64,000 bases of DNA from a virus, in IMG/VR virus record IMGVR_UViG_3300009082_000017, positions 96,043-160,042 of that record; one strand, 5' to 3'. Of this stretch, positions 42,282 through 52,155 are shown in pieces; the first letter of the stretch is position 1; each line of letters opens with the position of its first letter. The notes under the pieces are model-generated. The model saw nothing but the letters and a program-made list of their open reading frames with translations, did no database searches and was not told where the DNA came from. The translations under genes were made by a program, and so were the position numbers.

Positions 42282-43298
42282 ATGGATTCATATCAACTTA
42301 AAGAATATATCATTGAAAATAATAAAGTAGAATTTATTCTACAAGAGTTGGGTTGTCAACATATAAAACTACACTCTGGTTATTGGACTTGTGGTAATCC
42401 ACCTCCTTCTGATAATCCTCAAGCAATAACCCTATACAATAACGAATTTTTAAATGTTGTAAATTATACTAAAGACATGGGAGAAAGAACTGACATTTTT
42501 TCTCTTATTGGATTTATAAATCAATGTAATTTCTTTGAGTCGATGTTGTGGTGTTGTAATGTGTTAGGTTTAGATTATTATCATGAGCCGACATTAGAGT
42601 TACCTGAGAGTCTTAGGATTACAAAGATGTTGATGAAGATGAAAATTAATGATGAGGAAGAGGATGATACACCTATTAGGGTTTTGGATAAGAACATTTT
42701 AAAATATTACAAAACTCCCTGCGTAAACGATATGTTTTTAAAGGATGGAATAAGCTATGACTGTCAGAAGGAATTTTTAATAGGTTACGACGAAGAAAGT
42801 AATAGGCTAACGATTCCGATATTTGATGAAATAAATTCACTCGTCTCGATTAAAGCAAGACTATTCAAAGAAGAACTTTCTGAATATGACCAAAAATATA
42901 TTTATCTTTATAAATGCCCTAGAAATAAAATACTTTTTGGTCTAAATAAAACACATGATTATATTAAGGAAAGTGGTAAAATCTTTGTTGGAGAATCAGA
43001 GAAGAGCGTTTTACAATTATGGTCTTATGGGGTTAAGAATAGTGTAGGGATAGGCGGGAAAAAGATTGGTAAGCGCCAGATAGACATGCTTTCACGTCTT
43101 AATGCTAAGATTTGTTTTGCGTTTGATAAAGACGTGACTCAGAAAGAATTGGAAGAAAAAGCAAATATGTTTGTAGATGGAATTCCTATTTATGCTATTA
43201 TTGATACAGATGGGATTTTGGGGGAGAAGGAATCGCCTATGGATAATAAAAGCAAGTGGGAAATTTTGAGTAAGAATAATGTTTATAAAATTAAATAA
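42282..43298 (+). CDS. DNA primase, DnaG-like with TOPRIM domain
   Basis: 338 aa. The TOPRIM core is visible as IFVGESEKSVLQLWSYG (catalytic Glu), VGIGGKKIG and ICFAFDKDV (DxD). The N-terminal zinc-binding part is degenerate (GCQHIK...YWTCGNPP). It is short compared with bacterial DnaG, and its helicase-interacting C-terminus seems missing. It probably makes primers with the upstream DnaB-like helicase. Confidence 0.78.
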   Translation: MDSYQLKEYIIENNKVEFILQELGCQHIKLHSGYWTCGNPPPSDNPQAITLYNNEFLNVVNYTKDMGERTDIFSLIGFINQCNFFESMLWCCNVLGLDYYHEPTLELPESLRITKMLMKMKINDEEEDDTPIRVLDKNILKYYKTPCVNDMFLKDGISYDCQKEFLIGYDEESNRLTIPIFDEINSLVSIKARLFKEELSEYDQKYIYLYKCPRNKILFGLNKTHDYIKESGKIFVGESEKSVLQLWSYGVKNSVGIGGKKIGKRQIDMLSRLNAKICFAFDKDVTQKELEEKANMFVDGIPIYAIIDTDGILGEKESPMDNKSKWEILSKNNVYKIK

Positions 43299-43316
43299 TA
43301 GAATGGAAAATAATAA

Positions 43317-45053
43317 ATGAAATATAAATTAATTGAAAATAATATAAATTTTAGTAATGATAATAGTTACAATTTGGTTGATAGAATCCTAATAAATAGA
43401 GGGGTATCTGAACCAAAGCACTATTTAAAAACCACAGATGCCGACTTATATCCATATCAACTTTTAGATAATATGGATGAAGCGGTAAAATGCCTATTGA
43501 CACATATTGAAAACAATGATAATATTTGTATTCTGGTCGATTGTGACGGAGATGGCGTTTGCTCGGCAGCAATGCTATATCAATATTTGAAAGAAGCTTT
43601 TCCATCTATTCATTTACAATATACTATGCAAGATGGGAAACAACATGGACTTAGTGATAAAACAAAATTGCCAGAAAATATTCAATTACTTTTGACACCG
43701 GATGCATCCACAAATGATGTCAAACCCTGTAAAAAATTAAAAGAAAATGGTGTTGATGTAGTTTCATTAGACCATCACATTAAAAACGTCGAGAATCCTT
43801 ATGCTATTATTGTAAATCCATATTGTAGCAAAAACTATCCTAATTTTAATCTTTCTGGAGGAGCAGTAACTTATAAGTTTTTACAGGCGCTTGATTCAGA
43901 GTTGTGGGGTGATAATGCCAATAAATATTTAGATTTGGTTGCATTGTCCTTAATCTCAGATTCTATGGATTTGCGTGAAAAAGAATGCCGTAGATTGGTA
44001 GAATTAGGTCTTTCTAATATTAAAAATAAAGCATTTTTGTCAATTATTAATAAACAAAATTATTCTATTGGTGGAGACGTTAATATTATCAACGTGATGT
44101 TTTATATAACGCCATTGATTAATAGCACAATTCGCGCAGGAGAAATGGAAGATAAAAAGAATCTCTTCGAAGCCTTTTGCCAAATTGATCAAGATTTTGA
44201 CTATACTAAGAATAGTAAAACTGAAACCGTCAAAGAAGATATTTATACAAGAGTAGCAAGAGTCGCTACAAATTTACGTGCAAAACAAAATCGTGAGATT
44301 GATAAAGGACTAGAAATTATTAATCAAGATATTGAAAAATATAATCGAAATAATAATAAGGTTTTATTTGCAAATTGTAATGGATTGGATAGCAATTACG
44401 TGGGGCTTGTAGCGATGAAGCTCGCATCACAATATTCCAAACCCTGTATCCTTATCCATGAATCAGAAAGAAGTGCAGATTATTATACTGGTTCTATGAG
44501 AAATTATAATAATAGCCCTATTGAAAACTTCAAACAATTTATTGAAGAGACGAAATTATTTGATTTCGTACAAGGGCATATGGGAGCCAGTGGGGTCGGT
44601 CTGAAAAAACAAAATATCAAAAAAGCAATTGATTTTATGAATGAAAAATTGAAAGATGTTGATTTTGATAAATTTTATAGAGTTGATTTTATTATGTCTC
44701 CAGAAGAAATTACTCTTGATTTTGTGCAAGAATTAGATAAATTAAAGGGTATTTGGTGTGGTACAATTGAAGAACCTTGTATTTTGGTTAAGGGTGTTAG
44801 GGTTAATACTAATGATATTGAGTTGATGGGTAAGGAACAAGACAGTTTCAAATTTAGATTAAATGAGGATGGAGTCCAATGTATGGGATTTAAGAGAAAT
44901 ACAGACGACCCTATACTTAAACTAAAAGAAGAAGAACCATTAGGGACATGGATAGAATTAGAAGCTGTTGTGAAAGTAAACATGAACTCATTCAACCAAA
45001 TTCTTTCACCGCAATCAGTCATTCAGGATTATAATTTGATTAAAAAAGGATAA
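43317..45053 (+). CDS. RecJ-like single-strand DNA exonuclease (DHH/DHHA1)
   Basis: 578 aa. ILVDCDGDGVCSAAM is the first metal motif, VSLDHH the DHH motif, LSGGAVTYKF and FVQGHMGASGVGL the DHHA1 signature. RecJ degrades single-stranded DNA 5' to 3' in recombination and lagging-strand processing. Length is near that of bacterial RecJ, and it is placed between primase and polymerase. Confidence 0.87.
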   Translation: MKYKLIENNINFSNDNSYNLVDRILINRGVSEPKHYLKTTDADLYPYQLLDNMDEAVKCLLTHIENNDNICILVDCDGDGVCSAAMLYQYLKEAFPSIHLQYTMQDGKQHGLSDKTKLPENIQLLLTPDASTNDVKPCKKLKENGVDVVSLDHHIKNVENPYAIIVNPYCSKNYPNFNLSGGAVTYKFLQALDSELWGDNANKYLDLVALSLISDSMDLREKECRRLVELGLSNIKNKAFLSIINKQNYSIGGDVNIINVMFYITPLINSTIRAGEMEDKKNLFEAFCQIDQDFDYTKNSKTETVKEDIYTRVARVATNLRAKQNREIDKGLEIINQDIEKYNRNNNKVLFANCNGLDSNYVGLVAMKLASQYSKPCILIHESERSADYYTGSMRNYNNSPIENFKQFIEETKLFDFVQGHMGASGVGLKKQNIKKAIDFMNEKLKDVDFDKFYRVDFIMSPEEITLDFVQELDKLKGIWCGTIEEPCILVKGVRVNTNDIELMGKEQDSFKFRLNEDGVQCMGFKRNTDDPILKLKEEEPLGTWIELEAVVKVNMNSFNQILSPQSVIQDYNLIKKG

Positions 45054-45056
45054 TAT

Positions 45057-48000
45057 ATGACTTATACCGCATTACATAACCATAGCATGTACAGCCTCTT
45101 GGATGCCTTTTCAACCCCAAGAGACTATTTAGAACGTGCAAAAGAAATAGGATTAAAAGGATTTGGAATACATGAGCATGGCAATGAGTATTCTTGGATT
45201 TATTATGCGGAAATCCAAAAAGAATATCCAGAGATACGTCTTTTGTATGGGGTTGAAGCGTATGAGGCTTTTGACATTAATATAAAGGATAAAGATAGTA
45301 AATATTTTCATTTACTTCTAACTTGTATTAATGAAAAATCTCGTATAGCCTTAAACGAAATTGTTTCAAAATCAAATTTAGAAGGATTTTATTATCGTCC
45401 TAGAGTTGATTTGAATATGTTAAAACCATATGGAGACCTATTTATTGTATCTACCGCGTGTTTAGCTTCCAAAATTTCAAGAGAACAAGACTATCAAAAA
45501 TGTATTGAATATATTGAAGAATACAAATCTATATTCCCACATTTTTATCTTGAAATAATGCCTCATAATACTCCTGATCAAATTGAATATAACCAAAAAC
45601 TTATTCAATTATCAAAAGACACCAATACTGATTTTATTATTACTTGTGATAGCCATTCAGCCACAAAAGAAGATTTGTACTATCAAGGTCGATTAGTACA
45701 AATTGCTCGTGATGAAGAAACAATGACAGAAGTTTATCAAGATTGTTATTTAATGAGTGATTATGAAATTCATGAAATTTTGGATTCACAAATTGGTGTT
45801 GATAATGTAAATTTAGGGTTATTAAATACTAATAAAATACTTGATATTGCCGAAGATGTAAAGATGCCTTTTCAATCATCAAAACTTCCTCACTATCCGT
45901 TACCAGAAGGTATTGATACCAATGAAGAATATTTAAAAGAACTTGCTTATGAAGGTTGGTCGAAAAGAAATTTTAATAAACTTTCTGAAGAAGAACAAAA
46001 TATACGAAAAGAACGTATCGAATATGAATTAAAAATGATTCATCAAATGGATTTTGATGGGTATTTTTTGATTGTATGGGATTTTATTAATTGGTCTAAA
46101 TCAAATGGAGTGTACGTCGGCCCAGGTCGTGGTTCTGCCGGTGGCTCAATTGTTTGCTATCTTCTTGGAATTAGTGAACTTGATCCAATTAAATATAATT
46201 TGATTTTTGAACGCTTTATAAATCCTGAAAGAATTTCGGAACCTGATGTTGATCTAGATTTTGACAATCGGGAAAAAGTTGTTCAATATATTACTGAGAA
46301 ATATGGTGAAGATAAAGTTTTTCAAATTATTAATTTTAGCTATATTACTCCATTATTAGCGATTAAAGATGTTGCTCGTACATTGGGAATACCATATTTA
46401 ATATCAGAGCAAATCTCCAAAAAATTTACTTATGAAACTTTTGATGAATGTATTGAAAATAATAAAGATCTATTAGATAAATATTCAGAATATACAGATT
46501 TGTTTAAAATAGCGTCAAAATTATCAGGGAAAGTTCGTCATGCTTCCGTACATGCAGGTGGTGTTGGAATTGTTGATACCAATGTTTATAACTTCATGGG
46601 TATGAAATTAGGAGCAAAAGGTGAACATGTAATTCAAGTAGATAAAAAGAAAGCCGAAGATATTGGGATTATTAAATTTGATATTCTTGGCGTTTCTACA
46701 TTATCTGTTATTAAAGACATTCTTGAAGAAACCAAAATAGATCCATGGGAAATTGACCCAAACAACGATATATTTTTATCTGATGAAAAGATGTATGATA
46801 TTTTGAGAAGTGCGAATACTAATGGTGTCTTTCAAGTAGAATCTCAAGGTATGAAAGATTTATTAGTACGCCTTGAACCAGATAATATTAATGACATAAG
46901 TGCAGTTTTAGCACTTTATCGCCCAGATTCCATGGAGTTCTTGGACGATTACATTAAATACAAACATAATCCTTCTGAAATAGATGTTTGGCATGATGAT
47001 ATGTTACCTATTGTAAAAGATACTTATGGCTGTATAATTTACCAAGAGGAATTGATGGCTCTTGTTAGGAAATTTGGGGGCAGGACAATGGGTGGTGCCG
47101 ATCTTTTCAGGAAGGCCATCGGTAAGAAAGATATAAAATTAGTTAAAAAAGAAGCAAAGAAACTAGAAGAAGAAATTATTAATAATGGGTATGGCAAACA
47201 ATTGGCGAAAAAAATTAGTGAATATTTGTCCTCTAAAGGATCATATATGTTCAACAAATCGCATTCGGAACTTTATGGTATTTTAACCCTACAAACTGCC
47301 TATCTCAAAGCCCATTACCCTGTATATTTTTTTAAGGCTCTTTTCAACCAAAACAAAAATGATTATGGAACTTTAAATAAATACATCATTGACGCACAAA
47401 AAATGAATGTAGAAATTGTAACCCCAAACATAAATGACTCTGATAGGAACTTCTCTGTTAAAGATAATAAAATTATTTTTGGACTTGAAGCTATTAAAGG
47501 AATCGGCGGTAAACTTGTTGACACAATTATTGAAGAAAAAACCAATAATGGTAAATTCCTAAATTTAAAAGATTTTGTCATACGAACCCAACCATCAATT
47601 TCACAAATTGTTGCATTAGTAAAATCAGGTGCAGTTCCTTGCAAAAATAAATATGAATATTTGGTAAACTATGCAGAATCATTAATAGAATCAAAAGAAT
47701 ATTCACCTGTAAAATCATTACCATCTACTTCAATTTTGAAAGAAAAATATAATTTGAACCTCGATAAAATATCTGACAAAGAAGAAAAACTATCTAGATA
47801 TAATAACGTCCGAAAAGTAGAATATAATAAGCAACAAATTCAAAAAAGAAATAAGTTCATTCAAGAGTTTCAAGAAAAATATTTGCAAAATAAGGAGTTG
47901 TGGGAATTTGAAACACTATCTATATTCTTGAAAGATAATCCTTTCGAAAATGCTTACAAATATATTGCCCCAATTGAAGATTGCAGTGATAATGGTAAGT

Positions 48001-48257
48001 GTGTGGTGATAGGTGTTATTTCAGATATTACCAAAAAGAAAGATCATCATGGGAAACAATTTGCTTTTGTGAATTTATATTCTCCATTTGGACTTTTGGA
48101 TATTACTGTTTGGCATACACAATTAAATGAGTTTGCAGACCTTATAAAGAAGGGACAACAGATCGCTGTGTTGTGCAAGAAAAATGATGAGAGATTGATT
48201 GCCGAATCCTTTAAAACATACGACAAATGGTTGGAAGATAGAAAACTTAAAAAATAA
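45057..48257 (+). CDS. dnaE: DNA polymerase III alpha subunit, DnaE type, with intact PHP domain
   Basis: 1066 aa. The N-terminal PHP domain keeps all expected metal ligands: HNH (H7, H9), Asp16, HEHG, YGVEAYE, YFHLLL, STACLAS, and CDSHSA. The polymerase core shows GPGRGSAGGS, EPDVDLDFD and IKFDILGVSTLS, so the three catalytic Asp are present. A C-terminal OB segment (CVVIGVISDITKKKD) follows. It is the phage replicase. No separate proofreading exonuclease is seen, so the PHP domain may proofread. Confidence 0.95.
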   Translation: MTYTALHNHSMYSLLDAFSTPRDYLERAKEIGLKGFGIHEHGNEYSWIYYAEIQKEYPEIRLLYGVEAYEAFDINIKDKDSKYFHLLLTCINEKSRIALNEIVSKSNLEGFYYRPRVDLNMLKPYGDLFIVSTACLASKISREQDYQKCIEYIEEYKSIFPHFYLEIMPHNTPDQIEYNQKLIQLSKDTNTDFIITCDSHSATKEDLYYQGRLVQIARDEETMTEVYQDCYLMSDYEIHEILDSQIGVDNVNLGLLNTNKILDIAEDVKMPFQSSKLPHYPLPEGIDTNEEYLKELAYEGWSKRNFNKLSEEEQNIRKERIEYELKMIHQMDFDGYFLIVWDFINWSKSNGVYVGPGRGSAGGSIVCYLLGISELDPIKYNLIFERFINPERISEPDVDLDFDNREKVVQYITEKYGEDKVFQIINFSYITPLLAIKDVARTLGIPYLISEQISKKFTYETFDECIENNKDLLDKYSEYTDLFKIASKLSGKVRHASVHAGGVGIVDTNVYNFMGMKLGAKGEHVIQVDKKKAEDIGIIKFDILGVSTLSVIKDILEETKIDPWEIDPNNDIFLSDEKMYDILRSANTNGVFQVESQGMKDLLVRLEPDNINDISAVLALYRPDSMEFLDDYIKYKHNPSEIDVWHDDMLPIVKDTYGCIIYQEELMALVRKFGGRTMGGADLFRKAIGKKDIKLVKKEAKKLEEEIINNGYGKQLAKKISEYLSSKGSYMFNKSHSELYGILTLQTAYLKAHYPVYFFKALFNQNKNDYGTLNKYIIDAQKMNVEIVTPNINDSDRNFSVKDNKIIFGLEAIKGIGGKLVDTIIEEKTNNGKFLNLKDFVIRTQPSISQIVALVKSGAVPCKNKYEYLVNYAESLIESKEYSPVKSLPSTSILKEKYNLNLDKISDKEEKLSRYNNVRKVEYNKQQIQKRNKFIQEFQEKYLQNKELWEFETLSIFLKDNPFENAYKYIAPIEDCSDNGKCVVIGVISDITKKKDHHGKQFAFVNLYSPFGLLDITVWHTQLNEFADLIKKGQQIAVLCKKNDERLIAESFKTYDKWLEDRKLKK

Positions 48258-48272
48258 AAATAAATATAAAAC

Positions 48273-48318
48273 ATATTACCACATATCCCTTGACAGATTA
48301 CAAGATATGTGGTAATAT
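48273..48318 (+). promoter_or_regulatory. promoter flanked by a perfect 14-bp inverted repeat
   Basis: ATATTACCACATAT (48273-48286) and ATATGTGGTAATAT (48305-48318) are perfect complements. Between them lies TTGACA (48290-48295); the -10 TAATAT (48313-48318) is the end of the right arm, at 17-base spacing with TGG before it. The arms could be an operator, or fold in read-through RNA. Confidence 0.8.
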
Positions 48319-48355
48319 AAATAGATATAAAAAACTAAACCAAAAGGACAAAAAC

Positions 48356-50578
48356 TTGGACACTACAACAATCTACGAATTCAAAATAACTCCAATTGTA
48401 GAACTCTATTACAACGAAGACAATTTTTACGGAGTCTACAAATTTCGAACGCTAGATTCATATCTCCCAGAAATTAAGCAAACCGAAGCTTATGACTTTG
48501 ACTCAAATAAAACAGAGATGAAGTTTGAAGGAATGCTTGCTGGCCGTACCCAAAGATTGAATATGGGTACGGAGTATGAGGTTAAGGCAAAATTAGAGTT
48601 TTCAAAAAAATATAAAAATTATAATTATGTTCCCATTTCTGTCACTCAGCCGATGCCAAAAAGTCTTGATGATCAGAAAAAATTCCTTCAGTCTGTTTGT
48701 ACACCTTTGCAAGCAGAAACACTTTTAGAACAATACCCTGATGTTGTTCAAATGATTGTGGATGGTAGAGAAGGAGAAATTGATTTAGGTAAGACGAAGG
48801 GGATTAAGGAAATTACTTTTGAGAATATTAAGAGTAAGGTGTTGGATAATTATGCGATTTCGGACATCCTTAGTCTTTTGGTTCCGCTTGGGATCTCCTT
48901 CTCAAAAATTAGGAAGTTGTTAGGCGGTGAACCTAACCCTACTATATTGAAGGAAAAGATTTTGGATGATCCTTATTTATTGAGTGACATTCCTGGAATT
49001 TCATTTAAGGTAGTAGACGGTATCGCAGTTGGGATGAATCCTGAATTTAGGACTTCAAAAAAGAGAATTATTTCTTTTATCAAAAATCATTTAAGAGAAG
49101 TTGGTGAAAGCGATGGGCATACTTTTATTTATAAAAATGAGTTGTCTGAAAAGATAAATAATACTATTTCTGAATGTGAAGAATTGTTTGAAGAGGTTTT
49201 GTCTGAGCAAGAAGAATATGAAACATTTTTACATATTGAAGGAGATAAGATTGGTTTAAATTATTGTTGGTATGTCGAAAAAGAAATTTATAGAATCCTA
49301 AAAGAGATAAATGATAGCGAACCAATTGTATTAACGCAAGAAGAAATTGATAATGGAATTTCAAATGCTGAGAAAGAATTGGGATTTAATTATACCGAAG
49401 AACAACGAGAAATTTTAATAAATTGTACCAAATCAAATCTTACTTTAATTACAGGAAAGGCAGGTACAGGGAAGACAAGTCTCACAAGAGGACTATTAAA
49501 TATTTATAAAAATCATTCTATGGTTTGTGTGGCATTATCAGCAAAGGCTGCAAAGAGAATAAATGAGATCACGGGATTCGCCAGCAGTACAATCCACCGA
49601 GCCTTGGGAGCGAAGGGACTTAATTCCTTTGTTTACAATAAAGATTTCAGAATGCCATATGAAGTAAACTTAGTAGAAGAAATGTCGATGACGAATAATT
49701 CTTTGTTTTATGATTTTATTTCCGCAATGAGGATTGGTTCTAAACTTATTCTATGCGGAGATCCATTTCAAATTCCAGCGATAGGAGCAGGAGCGGTTTT
49801 TTCGGATATACTTGAAAAAGATATTTTTGATGTAAATAAACTTACAAAAATATTAAGGCAAAGCGAGGATTCTGGAATTGTTGTAGATGCAAATAAAATT
49901 AGAGACGGAATATCGCCCATCAAAACACCCTCATTTAAAGAAGCTCACGGATTGAACGGAGATATGGTTTTTATGTTCCGTAGTGATAGGGATGAGTTGA
50001 ATAGAATTGCTATTGAAACATATTTAAAAACAATCAAAGATGTTGGTATAGATAATTGTTATATTTTGACTACGAGACGAGAAGGATGTGTTAATAGTAG
50101 TCGTGAAATTAGTAAAAAAATACAAGATATTTTGATTGGCGATGATGTAGCAATGATGAAATATGGAGATAATAAAACATTCAAATTGGGTGCAAGGGTA
50201 ATCCACACCTTCAATGATTACGATACTCAAACTTTTAATGGCGATATGGGAACAATTACAAGTTTTGGTAAGGACGAAGGTGGAGATTTCTTAGAAGTTA
50301 CTTACCCTGAAAAAACTACAACATATTATAAAGGAGATTTAAAGAAATTAGAATTGTCTTATTGCCTCAGCACACACCGATTCCAGGGGAGTGAATCCAA
50401 AGTAATTATAGGGATCATTGATAATAATGGCTTTCTTTTATTATCACGTCCTATGCTCTACACACTCATCACGCGCGGGAAAGAAAGAGTTTTATTGCTT
50501 GCAGAGCCATTTGCATATAACCAAGCATTGAAAGAAGAAAATGCTGGTATAAGAAAAACATGGATGAAAGGATTTTAA
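48356..50578 (+). CDS. RecD2-like DNA helicase (superfamily 1)
   Basis: 740 aa from TTG 48356 after AAAAGGAC; the longest frame would begin at the -35 box and is rejected. An N-terminal OB-like region is followed by helix-hairpin-helix-like repeats (ILDDPYLLSDIPGISFKVVDG in parts), then the helicase core with GKAGTGKTS at about 367-375, VALSAKAAKR, LILCGDPFQIPAIGAG and the C-terminal YCLSTHRFQGSE. It unwinds 5' to 3' and may act in recombination or origin opening. Confidence 0.87.
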   Translation: MDTTTIYEFKITPIVELYYNEDNFYGVYKFRTLDSYLPEIKQTEAYDFDSNKTEMKFEGMLAGRTQRLNMGTEYEVKAKLEFSKKYKNYNYVPISVTQPMPKSLDDQKKFLQSVCTPLQAETLLEQYPDVVQMIVDGREGEIDLGKTKGIKEITFENIKSKVLDNYAISDILSLLVPLGISFSKIRKLLGGEPNPTILKEKILDDPYLLSDIPGISFKVVDGIAVGMNPEFRTSKKRIISFIKNHLREVGESDGHTFIYKNELSEKINNTISECEELFEEVLSEQEEYETFLHIEGDKIGLNYCWYVEKEIYRILKEINDSEPIVLTQEEIDNGISNAEKELGFNYTEEQREILINCTKSNLTLITGKAGTGKTSLTRGLLNIYKNHSMVCVALSAKAAKRINEITGFASSTIHRALGAKGLNSFVYNKDFRMPYEVNLVEEMSMTNNSLFYDFISAMRIGSKLILCGDPFQIPAIGAGAVFSDILEKDIFDVNKLTKILRQSEDSGIVVDANKIRDGISPIKTPSFKEAHGLNGDMVFMFRSDRDELNRIAIETYLKTIKDVGIDNCYILTTRREGCVNSSREISKKIQDILIGDDVAMMKYGDNKTFKLGARVIHTFNDYDTQTFNGDMGTITSFGKDEGGDFLEVTYPEKTTTYYKGDLKKLELSYCLSTHRFQGSESKVIIGIIDNNGFLLLSRPMLYTLITRGKERVLLLAEPFAYNQALKEENAGIRKTWMKGF

Positions 50579-50579
50579 A

Positions 50580-51314
50580 TTGTCTTTAATAGATTTGACT
50601 GGAAAAAGATTTGGAATGTTGGTAGTTCTTCATAGGACTGAAAGACCAGAAGGGGTAAAAACTGGAACATTTTGGTTGTGTCAATGTGATTGTAAAAGTG
50701 ATCCGGTGGCCGTAAGAGCAGGAAATATAAAAAAACAACATTCTTGTGGGTGTTATAGAAATTTAATGGCTTCTACGCGACAAAAGAAATATAATGAATA
50801 TAATTTGTCTGGAGAATACGGAATAGGTTATACCCTAAAAGGTGAAGAATTTTATTTTGATTTAGAAGATTATGATAAAATCAAAGACTATTGTTGGTAT
50901 ATGCATCAAGATAATTATTTATCAACAAATATTCCAGGATATTATCATCCAAGATTAGAAGTATTAATGCACAGAATGATTCTCGGATTAGAAGATCCAT
51001 CTATTCAAGTTGATCATATTGATAGACACAGAAATGATAATAGAAAATTTAATTTAAGAATCGCTTCTCCTAAACAAAATTCTAGAAACAGAACTAGACC
51101 AAGTAATAATTCTAGCGGAGTAATGGGAGTTTGTTGGTCTGATAGAAGTGGAAAATATAGAGCATATATAACATATAATCATAGATGGATTACTTTAGGA
51201 GAATTTGGTGATATGGAAGATGCAATAAAAGCTAGATTAAAAGCTGAGTTGGAATATTTTGGATTAGAATTTTCTTCACAACGTCATCTATTTAAAGAAT
51301 ACGGAATAATTTAG
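50580..51314 (+). CDS. HNH-AP2 endonuclease (probable homing type)
   Basis: 244 aa with a TTG start. DLTGKRFGMLVVLHR with CQCDC...SCGCY is the zinc-binding start; NLSGEYGIGYTLKGEEFYFD, VDHIDRHRNDNRKFNLRIA (HNH) and the AP2 domain SSGVMGVCWSDRSGKYRAY complete it. It is a paralogue of the genes at 41488 and 61148, inserted directly after the helicase gene. Confidence 0.88.
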   Translation: MSLIDLTGKRFGMLVVLHRTERPEGVKTGTFWLCQCDCKSDPVAVRAGNIKKQHSCGCYRNLMASTRQKKYNEYNLSGEYGIGYTLKGEEFYFDLEDYDKIKDYCWYMHQDNYLSTNIPGYYHPRLEVLMHRMILGLEDPSIQVDHIDRHRNDNRKFNLRIASPKQNSRNRTRPSNNSSGVMGVCWSDRSGKYRAYITYNHRWITLGEFGDMEDAIKARLKAELEYFGLEFSSQRHLFKEYGII

Positions 51315-51328
51315 TCAAAGGAGACCCT

Positions 51329-51529
51329 ATGCCCGAATACCAATACCGATGTACCTTATGTTCCACCAAATTTTCTATCTTTCGTCCAATGTCAGAATCA
51401 TGGGAAGTTTATTGTCCAAAATGTAGGAGTGAACACTTGGAAAGAATTTTCTTTGCTACACCTGCTGTCTTTAATGGAAAAGGTTTTTATAAAACTGATA
51501 ATAGAATACCCTTGACAGACGACGAATAA
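51329..51529 (+). CDS. FmdB-type zinc ribbon protein
   Basis: 66 aa. MPEYQYRCTLCSTKFSI, CPKCRSEHLERIFF and PAVFNGKGFYKTD match the FmdB putative regulatory family, a small CxxC...CxxC zinc ribbon. Its exact role is unknown. Confidence 0.83.
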   Translation: MPEYQYRCTLCSTKFSIFRPMSESWEVYCPKCRSEHLERIFFATPAVFNGKGFYKTDNRIPLTDDE

Positions 51530-51540
51530 TAACTTATTAT
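51512..51540 (+). promoter_or_regulatory. sigma70-type promoter
   Basis: TTGACA 51512-51517 inside the end of the previous gene, 17 bases, TATTAT 51535-51540. No extended -10. Confidence 0.55.
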
Positions 51541-51559
51541 ATAAAATAAGGAGATAATT

Positions 51560-51640
51560 ATGAATGTAAACGAAATCACTAAAAAACAATGGTTTTTGAT
51601 TGTGGGCTTGCTGTTTTTAGCATCAATTTTAGCTAATTAA
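51560..51640 (+). CDS. very small membrane peptide, 26 aa
   Basis: TAAGGAGATAATT precedes the ATG; residues 11-25 are hydrophobic (WFLIVGLLFLASILA). It is directly downstream of a promoter, so it may be translated. Function unknown. Confidence 0.45.
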   Translation: MNVNEITKKQWFLIVGLLFLASILAN

Positions 51641-51644
51641 CCCC

Positions 51645-51664
51645 CACAAAGTGGTATTTTCATT
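51645..51664. repeat. ATGAAA-N6-TTTCAT dyad family, right-region copies
   Basis: Copies at 51645-51664, 51877-51896, 52120-52139, 53051-53070, 54476-54495, 54677-54696, 55019-55038, 55864-55883, 57404-57423, 57693-57712, 58131-58150, 58293-58312, 58996-59014. The first, 57404 and 58131 copies are worn; the last has a five-base centre. Confidence 0.85.
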
Positions 51665-51694
51665 GGATGGCACAAAAAATAAAAAGGAGATAAA

Positions 51695-51886
51695 ATGAAA
51701 TTGTCAGAATTAATAAAAGAAAATATAAAAGAAAATTTCAATAAAATAGTAAATAGCGATAATATTGAAGAATATGTAAAACATTTAAGTCATGAGTTTA
51801 TTTCCAATTATACTTTGGATGAACTCTCAGAAATGTTCACAGCTTCAATTTATAATAAAAAAATTAATCAGTTTTTAATGAAATGA
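51695..51886 (+). CDS. hypothetical protein, 63 aa
   Basis: AAAGGAGATAAA before the ATG; helical and charged. The TGA overlaps the dyad repeat 51877-51896. Confidence 0.55.
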   Translation: MKLSELIKENIKENFNKIVNSDNIEEYVKHLSHEFISNYTLDELSEMFTASIYNKKINQFLMK

Positions 51887-51915
51887 AGTTTTCATGGGGT
51901 TGAGAAAGGATAATT

Positions 51916-52110
51916 ATGTTTACACAAAAAATGTATAAAGCCTTACGTCGAGATAATCAAGGAAAAGAAAACATTATTACAGATCTATTAAATGAAATTG
52001 ATAGACTAAATAAAGAATTGCACCCAATATGTAATTGTGAAAGATGCACTGGAATAAAAGATTATTATTTAGAAAGCGAAGATGATAATCCCAGTTTTTC
52101 AATGCATTAA
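51916..52110 (+). CDS. small Cys-containing protein, 64 aa
   Basis: A helical N-terminus (NIITDLLNEIDRLNKEL) then CNCERC, a possible metal site. Function unknown. Confidence 0.55.
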   Translation: MFTQKMYKALRRDNQGKENIITDLLNEIDRLNKELHPICNCERCTGIKDYYLESEDDNPSFSMH

Positions 52111-52155
52111 ATATATTACCATGAAATAAATGTTTCATGGACTAGAAAGGTAAAA

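Noticed and set aside
48290-48355. Upstream extension of the RecD2-like protein from 48290
   Set aside because: That start is the -35 box of a clear promoter, and transcription would begin downstream of it; TTG 48356 has a proper ribosome binding site.
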